Shown here: piece after piece, positions 15,498 to 20,680 of the stretch | Layout: the number at the start of each line of letters is the position of its first letter | Position numbering within the stretch: the stretch's first letter is position 1 | Assembly (NCBI GenBank): GCA_034659475.1 | Contig: JAYEHK010000054.1 | Coordinates: forward strand, 1-20,680 | Source of the DNA: JAYEHK01 sp034659475 | GTDB lineage: Bacteria; Bacillota; Syntrophomonadia; Syntrophomonadales; Syntrophomonadaceae | DNA: 20,680 nt | Direction of reading: 5' to 3' | The notes under the pieces: generated by a model | What the model saw: only the letters and a program-made list of their open reading frames with translations | Database searches by the model: none | Told to the model about the DNA's origin: nothing | Position numbers and translations under genes: made by a program

Positions 15498-17284
15498 ACA
15501 TCGCTATTTATTCTGCTAAAAAGGGGGGCTGTGCCGAAACTTCGATTTCGGACACAGCCCCATTCTTCCCCCTGTTGGATGTCAATTCCTGCATCAATGA
15601 AAATTCGTCTGCATTCTTTGGCCTTTTCCTTCGAGAGCCAACTGGTCATTTTAAGACCGGTGGCTAATCTGATTGCTTCCGCCTGCGGGAACAGATAGAG
15701 ACTGTTAAATGGTATGGCTCCCGGCAAAAGACTTCCCAAGCGGTCCAGGATAATGTGGCTTCCTATCAGGGACTTTCCCAGCAACCCTACCATTTTTGAC
15801 GAGGGTTTCGCATTATATACGGCATTGGGGATCAGCGCAAAGGCCATGAAGAGACAAAATCCTGCCGATGAGATGGCTTCCGTGCCATTTTGGAATAAGG
15901 CCACTAGGCCGGCTTTGCCTTTGGTGGTTATCGGGTCGATCTCCAGAGGTGATATGGCTTCCAAAAAGGCCAAATAGCCGGCATTTAAGTGACAACCGCC
16001 CCGGTTGGCGGTGGCATAGCCCAGGCCTTGTCCTGCTGCCTTGCGTGGTTCGTATGATGCAAGTTCCAATCCTTTGGAGTGGATGGCAAAATCCTCTCCA
16101 CCATAAATGTCTGCCAGGCATTTGGTTCCTTCCCCCAGTTCAGTGTATTCCCCTTCCCGATAGGCAATCTTCTTAATGACTTCTGATATTTTGTCGACTT
16201 CTCCAAAATGCAGTCCAAAATCCTTGATGCCTTTTTCCGCCAGTTCCATGACAAACGCCAGGGTTCCGGCCAGTGAAATGGTATCCATACCCAGTAGGTC
16301 TGCTTGGTAGTTCCACTGATTTATTAATTCAAGATCAGCACAGTCTATATTGGAACCGAATAGCCCTATGGTTTCGAATTCAGGGCCCTTGACCTCATTG
16401 CCATTCACCATGACTCTGCGTTCACAGCGTATGGGGCAGCTTACACAGCCAGAGTTTCTGGTCATGTATTGTTCGGACAAGGTTTCTCCGGATATGGCAT
16501 CAGCCTTTTCATAAGTACCTTTTTGAAAGTCGCGAGTAGGCAAGATGCCGGATGTGTTACATTGATTTACAAAACCAGCCGAACCGTACAATGGCATGGC
16601 TTCCCCGGTGGCTTTATGATGTTTCAGATACTTTACCCAGCGCTGTACAAATTTTTGTAGCTTATGACGGTTATATACTGGTATCTCCATGGTTCCATAT
16701 GCTACTAGGGCCTTCAGGTTCTTAGCGCCCATTACCGCTCCCACCCCACAGCGTCCAAGAACTCTTTCTCCGGATACGGCACAGGCATATTTGACCAGGT
16801 TTTCACCCGCCGGTCCTATTACCAGCTTGCCATAGCGCCGATCAAATTGCTGCTGGGTTTTTTCCGTATCCATCCCCCATAGATGGGAGGCGTTCTTTAT
16901 CTGTATTTCTCCATCCATGATTTCTATGTAGGAGGGTTCTTGGGCCCTGCCTTTGATGATCAAGCCATCATAACCAGCTTTGCGCATTTTGACTCCGAAC
17001 TGTCCCCCGCAATTGGAGGAAGCTATCCCACCAGTCAGGACGTTTTTGGTAGTCATATTGAATCTGCTGGATGAGGGGGCACCCGTTCCGTTAAGTGGAC
17101 TGGTGTTTACGATGATTATATTTTCTGCTGATAAGGGATCCACCCCGGGTTGCAGTTCGTCATACAATATCCTGGCACCGAGTGCCTTGCCTCCAATGTA
17201 CAGTTCAAAGGTTTTGTCCGATATCGGGTACTCGTTTACCTCCTGGGTGGAAAGATCTATAACTGCGTAGCGAAGCTTGATCAT
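15362..17284 (-). CDS. aldehyde:ferredoxin oxidoreductase family protein (tungsten-pterin type), stop codon displaced
   Basis: The start is ATG 17284 after GGAGGTG, overlapping the ferredoxin stop (ATGA); a longer in-frame start at 17341 overlaps that gene and is unlikely. Residues 60-112 carry the N-terminal pterin/tungsten region (NTSPLNGTGAP, TTKNVLTGGIASSNCGGQFG, AGYDGLIIKG). The cluster cysteines are C280, C283, C287 (GCVSCPIRC) and C477 (GFCLF), the four expected for one [4Fe-4S]. Family knowledge: such enzymes oxidise aldehydes to acids, or reduce acids, with ferredoxin in the cytoplasm; some members act on other substrates. Homology is convincing to about residue 575 (near 15560). There the frame meets no stop, runs through the terminator hairpin and continues out of frame over the phosphatase remnant. 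The true end is therefore uncertain: a lost stop or a frameshift. Confidence 0.85.
   Translation of the reverse strand: MIKLRYAVIDLSTQEVNEYPISDKTFELYIGGKALGARILYDELQPGVDPLSAENIIIVNTSPLNGTGAPSSSRFNMTTKNVLTGGIASSNCGGQFGVKMRKAGYDGLIIKGRAQEPSYIEIMDGEIQIKNASHLWGMDTEKTQQQFDRRYGKLVIGPAGENLVKYACAVSGERVLGRCGVGAVMGAKNLKALVAYGTMEIPVYNRHKLQKFVQRWVKYLKHHKATGEAMPLYGSAGFVNQCNTSGILPTRDFQKGTYEKADAISGETLSEQYMTRNSGCVSCPIRCERRVMVNGNEVKGPEFETIGLFGSNIDCADLELINQWNYQADLLGMDTISLAGTLAFVMELAEKGIKDFGLHFGEVDKISEVIKKIAYREGEYTELGEGTKCLADIYGGEDFAIHSKGLELASYEPRKAAGQGLGYATANRGGCHLNAGYLAFLEAISPLEIDPITTKGKAGLVALFQNGTEAISSAGFCLFMAFALIPNAVYNAKPSSKMVGLLGKSLIGSHIILDRLGSLLPGAIPFNSLYLFPQAEAIRLATGLKMTSWLSKEKAKECRRIFIDAGIDIQQGEEWGCVRNRSFGTAPLFSRINSDVCLCRNGYSQGSGGANFMISLWSVKTSSAVSLPMFQVREYRLHCL
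15517..15561 (-). terminator. Rho-independent terminator of the radical-enzyme cluster
   Basis: On the minus strand GGGGCTGTGTCCGAAA (15561-15546) pairs with TTTCGGCACAGCCCC (15539-15525) with one bulged base, followed by CCTTTTT. It is a long stable stem with a T run, at the end of the oxidoreductase gene. Confidence 0.85.
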
Positions 17285-17700
17285 ACCGGCACCTCCATGG
17301 AAATTGCTTGCATAGGGCATTCTCTGGCACATAGTCCGCAACCTACACAGGCCTTTTCATCTGTAAGCAGAGCAAATACCCTGAGATCCCCCTTCTTTTG
17401 GGGCAAAGAGATGGACAGGGCATATTTACCGCAGGCGTCTACACAAATGGCGCAGGCGGAACAAAGCTCTCGTTTAATCACGGGCCGAGGCCAATCTTTG
17501 CGGGGGACTTTTACTACCGCCTGCCCGCTTGCGTCCAACAACGCTCCCTTAGCACAAGCTCTTCCGCAAACCCCACAGTCCACACAGCGTTTGGCATTAA
17601 TTACATGTACTGCTTTGGCTTCTCCGGTTATAGCTGATACTGGGCACAGCTTGCTGCATAACGTGCATCCACTGCATTCTTCGGTTATATAATGTGCCAA
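17281..17700 (-). CDS. four-cluster [4Fe-4S] ferredoxin (polyferredoxin)
   Basis: I start this at TTG 17700, which follows GGAGGG at about 6 nt; the longer in-frame start at 17718 overlaps that site. The 139-residue protein has four CxxCxxCxxxC motifs: C9/12/15/19, C39/42/45/49, C80/83/86/90 and C118/121/124/128, so up to four [4Fe-4S] clusters. It has no radical-SAM CxxxCxxC motif and so is not the activating enzyme. It is soluble, without membrane segments. The stop overlaps the oxidoreductase start (ATGA), which suggests it is the electron partner or subunit of that enzyme, as seen with AOR/GOR-type oxidoreductases that have adjacent ferredoxin-like subunits. It could also give electrons to the glycyl radical activase. 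Confidence 0.92.
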   Translation of the reverse strand: MAHYITEECSGCTLCSKLCPVSAITGEAKAVHVINAKRCVDCGVCGRACAKGALLDASGQAVVKVPRKDWPRPVIKRELCSACAICVDACGKYALSISLPQKKGDLRVFALLTDEKACVGCGLCARECPMQAISMEVPV

Positions 17701-17730
17701 TATATTCCCTCCAATCAAGCATAAATGCTA

Positions 17731-17880
17731 CTATATTTGGTGTAAATTCTGATAGTACAGTCCGTATTCCGCTAATGATACACGCAAGATATAATCGGAA
17801 GCTGAAGCTTCCTCTACTGTTTCTACGCTTTCACCAAAGAAGAGCTCCCACCTATCACTTTTTTTCCAGTAAAAAATCAC
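17731..17880 (-). CDS. 49-residue small protein coupled to the glycyl radical enzyme, unknown function
   Basis: Read codon by codon on the minus strand, GTG 17880-17878 overlaps the stop of the radical enzyme (GTGA), and the frame is open for 49 codons to TAG 17733-17731. It fills most of the 176-bp gap to the ferredoxin, and the ferredoxin's ribosome binding site follows directly. The product begins VIFYWKKSDRWELFFGESVE and contains EEASASDYILRVSLAEYGLY near the end. It is rich in Trp, Tyr, Phe and acidic residues, has no Cys, and is probably helical in its second half. Some glycyl radical enzymes (benzylsuccinate synthase, hydroxyphenylacetate decarboxylase) have small accessory subunits, but those carry cysteine-bound clusters, which this lacks. 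A GTG start without a strong ribosome binding site fits coupling to the upstream gene. No family is recognised; it may be a subunit or stabiliser, or an unexpressed frame. Confidence 0.6.
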   Translation of the reverse strand: MIFYWKKSDRWELFFGESVETVEEASASDYILRVSLAEYGLYYQNLHQI

Positions 17881-20552
17881 ATGCCATATTCCGCTCTTTC
17901 GATAAGTTCTACCTGCATCTCTTTATTTAGCGTAACGAAATAGGCGTTGTAGCCGGAGATTCGCACCAACAGGTTTTTGTAATTTTCTGGATTCGCCATC
18001 GCGTCCTTCAGCGTATCAGAATTAACAACATTGAACTGCATTTGCATGCCACCCTGTTCAAAATAGGTCTTCACATAGGAGTGCATCGTATTTATGGTCT
18101 TTTCCCGGGAGTCCCGGGCAGAAGGAATTAGCTTTACATTAAAAGCAATGTTATTATCCATGTTTTCGGGTTCAAGCCGGGCCACATCCCTAATGTTATC
18201 AAGGAAATTTTTTGACGCCGATGGATGCGGGGTTAGACCCGGGGTAAATGGTTTTCCGGCTAACCTTCCCGAGGGCAGCGCGCCGGAGAGATTCCCATAA
18301 GCCACATATTGGGACATTGACCAGAATCCTGTGGTATAAGCGCCCTGGCGATAATTTGAATGCGACGCATAAATATCGTGAACCATTTTGGCTACCCGGT
18401 TGGCCATATCCAGGGCTTCCTGATCTCCTGATCCGAACAGAGGAACCTTGTTCCTAACCATGACCTGCACTTCAGAATAGCCTTCAAAGTTGGCATCAAC
18501 TGCTATTTTTAGTTCCGCAAAACTAAGCTTCTTTTCCTCAAATACCAGCTTCTTAACTGCCATCAGAGAATCGCTTATGTCTGCCAGTCCGATATTGGAT
18601 GATCCTGATGTGTTATACCTTGCTCCTCCATTTGTCACATCAACACCACTATCAATAGAACCCTGTATCATTGCACTGAGCAAAGGGGTCGGCCGACAAT
18701 TAGCTTGAGCTTCGGCCAGCATGGTATCAAATTCCACCGCGTTATCAATCAGGAACTTCTGCTGAGTGGCAAACGCCTGAAAGAAATCATCGAAACTTTG
18801 GAAATCCCCATCTGCAATGCACCCCGTTTTGGGGCCTAGATCCCAGGTCATCATTGGATGCCGGCCATTGTTCAGAGCCATTTCCATAGCCGCGACCATG
18901 TTCATCAATATGGATCCCGTATGGCCCATATGTTTACCGCACAGGGTTGGTTCTACGCACCCGGTTGCCGCCCAGTCGCGTATATCTGCTAGCGGATAGC
19001 CATGCTGACTGAGCGATGCAAATACCGCATCGTCCCCCTGTGTCATGGAAGGGGTGGCAGCAGTTGTAAAGTTAACCTCGCACAGTCGTTTGAGGTAGGT
19101 ATCACTATTTTTCTCCAGATTAAACCGGGCATTAACATTGGGATCACGAATAGAAAGCATTTCGGTTACCTTGAGAATTATGTAGGTCATGTCGTTTACT
19201 CCGTCTTTTCCCTCCGGAGTCACCCCTCCCAGGGTGATGGCCTGATCAGATGAACTACCGCCAAACAGGTAATTGCCGATGTCCGGCGATAGCGGCAGAT
19301 GATCCGTGCAGCGCATAAAGAAGCACCCTACCAGTTCAACCGCCTTCTTAATGTAAGACTCCCGTTCTTCGTCCGTGGAGAGCTTTGCCATATCATTTTC
19401 AAAATAGAGCTGCAGCCATTGATCCAGTCTTCCCAGTGAAAGCCCGGTATTGGTGTTCTCCATGTGAATCGCAATCCACATTATCCAGATGGCGTTAATG
19501 GCTTCATCCAATGTTTCGGCGGGATTCATGGGCACCCGATGGCAAATATGAGCCAGGCTCAGAAGTTCCGCCTTTCTGGTTGCATTTGACTGGTTACCGG
19601 CCATTCTCAAAGCTTCCCTGGAAAGATTTTCTGTGTATGTGTTCACACCTTCCAGAACTATACACATAACCTGTAGCGTGTTCTTTTGCTTCTGATCAAG
19701 GCCAGGATCGTCATGAAGTTTTTCTTCGACCTCCTGTATGATTCCTTTGGTACCTAGCTTGAGCAGTCGAGGAAAATCGGGTATGGTATGCGATATGCCC
19801 ACTGATTTCCAGACAAAATAGTATACCCAGCGTTCATCGATTTGCTGACACAGCGGATTATTATATTGGCTTCTTACCTGTTCCCGAAAGTTTCGTTTAG
19901 CCCAGAAGGGAAAAACATCATGCAATGTCCTGGCATCCTCATCTGAAATGCGATATGGATTTAGCACCCTTTTATCTACTGAGCCCAGTTCCCCCCAGAT
20001 CATGGTGCCCTGGGCGTCAGGGTAGACGATCACGCCGGTTATTTCCTTGGAAGTGGTGGTACCAGCCACCAGTTCATTTGAGGCGATAATCGGCCGTCGA
20101 TTCTCCATTAGATATTTAAATGCCAACGCCTGGCGCAATTCCGGATTCCAGGGGACGCCATTTTCATCATTTTCAAAGCCATTCGTGCGGTACCACTCGG
20201 TAAGAAGACGGGGCCGCTCCGCGCATATCTCAGGAACGGTGTTAAAGTGATTATCGAGCATATGGATTAATCTAGGAAAGTCATCAATACTGAAGGACGA
20301 GAGATAGTGATCATGCAAATACTTTACGCCCTCATCAGATTTTTCTCCTTTGAGACCGCCTTTCCTACGGTTCATCATTTCCATGGGAAGGTCGGGATCA
20401 TTTACTGCATACTCGCTCTTTCGATCCTTGATATCCTTCTGTTGAGCCTTGTTCAACATCTTCTGATGCTTATTGCCAAGTAATAAAGAAATATAATAGT
20501 TAAACAACTGCAGATAAGCCAGATTGCCATCCATGACCATCTTGTTATGCAA
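17877..20552 (-). CDS. glycyl radical enzyme of the PFL/diol-dehydratase superfamily, substrate unassigned
   Basis: 891 residues from TTG 20552, preceded by AGGGG at about 8 nt; ATG codons at 20540 and 20534 are alternatives. The C-terminal glycyl radical motif is VRISGYNAYF (Gly867), 24 residues from the end as usual. The thiyl site is GCVEP (Cys532, Glu534). Other blocks include TGLSLGRLDQWLQ (369-381), the VTNGGARYNTSGSSNIGL region (639-656) and NVVNSDTLKDA (841-851). Family knowledge: Gly radical is formed by a radical-SAM activase under anoxia, then Cys abstracts hydrogen from substrate. Glycerol/propanediol dehydratase, CutC and HypD also have GCVEP, but follow it with GK..GWHD; here the aligned stretch is GKHMGHTG, so their Asp is Gly546. 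PFL's Cys-Cys pair and the HPAD-type GCLET are also absent. I therefore call only the superfamily. It leads the cluster with the small protein, ferredoxin and oxidoreductase. Confidence 0.93.
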   Translation of the reverse strand: MHNKMVMDGNLAYLQLFNYYISLLLGNKHQKMLNKAQQKDIKDRKSEYAVNDPDLPMEMMNRRKGGLKGEKSDEGVKYLHDHYLSSFSIDDFPRLIHMLDNHFNTVPEICAERPRLLTEWYRTNGFENDENGVPWNPELRQALAFKYLMENRRPIIASNELVAGTTTSKEITGVIVYPDAQGTMIWGELGSVDKRVLNPYRISDEDARTLHDVFPFWAKRNFREQVRSQYNNPLCQQIDERWVYYFVWKSVGISHTIPDFPRLLKLGTKGIIQEVEEKLHDDPGLDQKQKNTLQVMCIVLEGVNTYTENLSREALRMAGNQSNATRKAELLSLAHICHRVPMNPAETLDEAINAIWIMWIAIHMENTNTGLSLGRLDQWLQLYFENDMAKLSTDEERESYIKKAVELVGCFFMRCTDHLPLSPDIGNYLFGGSSSDQAITLGGVTPEGKDGVNDMTYIILKVTEMLSIRDPNVNARFNLEKNSDTYLKRLCEVNFTTAATPSMTQGDDAVFASLSQHGYPLADIRDWAATGCVEPTLCGKHMGHTGSILMNMVAAMEMALNNGRHPMMTWDLGPKTGCIADGDFQSFDDFFQAFATQQKFLIDNAVEFDTMLAEAQANCRPTPLLSAMIQGSIDSGVDVTNGGARYNTSGSSNIGLADISDSLMAVKKLVFEEKKLSFAELKIAVDANFEGYSEVQVMVRNKVPLFGSGDQEALDMANRVAKMVHDIYASHSNYRQGAYTTGFWSMSQYVAYGNLSGALPSGRLAGKPFTPGLTPHPSASKNFLDNIRDVARLEPENMDNNIAFNVKLIPSARDSREKTINTMHSYVKTYFEQGGMQMQFNVVNSDTLKDAMANPENYKNLLVRISGYNAYFVTLNKEMQVELIERAEYGM

Positions 20553-20560
20553 GATTGATT

Positions 20561-20577
20561 CCCCTGCTGAAACAGGG
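20561..20577 (-). promoter_or_regulatory. small hairpin covering the radical-enzyme ribosome binding site
   Basis: On the minus strand CCCTG (20577-20573) can pair with CAGGG (20566-20562) over a 6-nt loop. CAGGGG contains the Shine-Dalgarno of the TTG start at 20552. It is only 5 bp and may be chance, but it could lower translation. Confidence 0.3.
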
Positions 20578-20591
20578 TGTTTTCCCTTGAT

Positions 20592-20620
20592 AGAGTAGGT
20601 GATTTAAAATTTTTCGTCAA
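20592..20620 (-). promoter_or_regulatory. possible promoter of the glycyl radical enzyme cluster
   Basis: On the minus strand TTGACG (20620-20615) and TACTCT (20597-20592) are 17 bp apart. The -10 is weak, suggesting an activator or low basal expression. No gene is seen in 20553-20680; a CTGATCAG palindrome lies further upstream (about 20660). Confidence 0.4.
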
Positions 20621-20680
20621 TAATTTCCGCATAGATGTTCTTTTTTACTTAAAAATGGCCTGATCAGTCTCCATTATTAC

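Noticed and set aside
17150..17692. Plus-strand 180-codon frame opposite the ferredoxin and oxidoreductase
   Set aside because: It is antisense to two clearly real genes, and its Ser/Thr/Gln-rich composition is that of a reverse-complement artefact.
17281..17700. Treating the ferredoxin as the radical-SAM activating enzyme
   Set aside because: It has four CxxCxxCxxxC clusters but no CxxxCxxC radical-SAM motif and is far too short.
17877..20552. Naming the glycyl radical enzyme as pyruvate formate-lyase, benzylsuccinate synthase, hydroxyphenylacetate decarboxylase or choline lyase
   Set aside because: It has a single GCVEP cysteine rather than the PFL Cys-Cys pair, no GCLET as in hydroxyphenylacetate decarboxylase, and no Asp at +14 as in the eliminases. 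Only the superfamily is safe.

Overview
The window looks like chromosomal DNA of an anaerobic, probably endospore-forming Firmicute of the Clostridia. A Peptococcaceae/Desulfitobacteriaceae-like relative is my guess, with low certainty. The reasons are strong GGAGG ribosome binding sites with many GTG/TTG starts, O2-sensitive enzymes (a glycyl radical enzyme, a tungsten-type aldehyde:ferredoxin oxidoreductase and an 8Fe/16Fe-type ferredoxin), a DacF-like carboxypeptidase, a SpoIIE-type phosphatase remnant, and short G/C-rich intergenic repeats. No rRNA, tRNA, CRISPR array, intact transposase or phage gene was seen.

Layout. (1) 1-1611, plus strand: the 3' part of an AMP-forming acyl-CoA synthetase followed by a canonical enoyl-CoA hydratase, closed by a hairpin at 1688-1724. 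(2) 1792-3069, minus strand: a CreD-like membrane protein interrupted by an in-frame TGA. (3) 3147-5980, plus strand: a consensus promoter and a perfect Fur-box palindrome ahead of a membrane GGDEF protein, an HD-GYP protein and a ZIP-family metal transporter. (4) 5981-8960: an accessory patch. A padR-DUF2812 pair with a palindromic operator on its -10, plus a decayed butanediol-dehydrogenase-like gene, lie between two inverted copies of a composite repeat. (5) 8961-11021, minus strand: a second long-chain-type acyl-CoA synthetase with a palindrome over its promoter. (6) 11408-13905, plus strand: a DUF2809 membrane protein and topoisomerase III. (7) 13960-14850, minus strand: a short DacF-like carboxypeptidase whose end abuts a GGGACACAGGGG-type repeat. 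(8) 15033-20620, minus strand: an operon-like cluster transcribed as glycyl radical enzyme, a 49-residue small protein, a four-cluster ferredoxin and an aldehyde ferredoxin oxidoreductase, then a strong terminator and a decayed SpoIIE-phosphatase fragment.

How the genes may work together. Cluster 8 is the most interesting part. The radical enzyme has the C-V-E-P and R-I-S-G-Y signatures, but it lacks the aspartate that diol/choline/hydroxyproline-type eliminases carry 14 residues after the catalytic Cys, so its substrate cannot be assigned. Directly after it, overlapping its stop codon, is an unannotated 49-codon reading frame that fills the gap up to the ferredoxin. The ferredoxin and oxidoreductase are translationally coupled. 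A reasonable inference is a pathway in which the radical reaction and an aldehyde/carboxylate redox step share low-potential electrons. The activating enzyme is not in the window. Cluster 3 suggests iron-responsive control of c-di-GMP turnover beside a divalent metal importer. The acyl-CoA synthetases and the hydratase point to use of fatty or aromatic acids as CoA esters.
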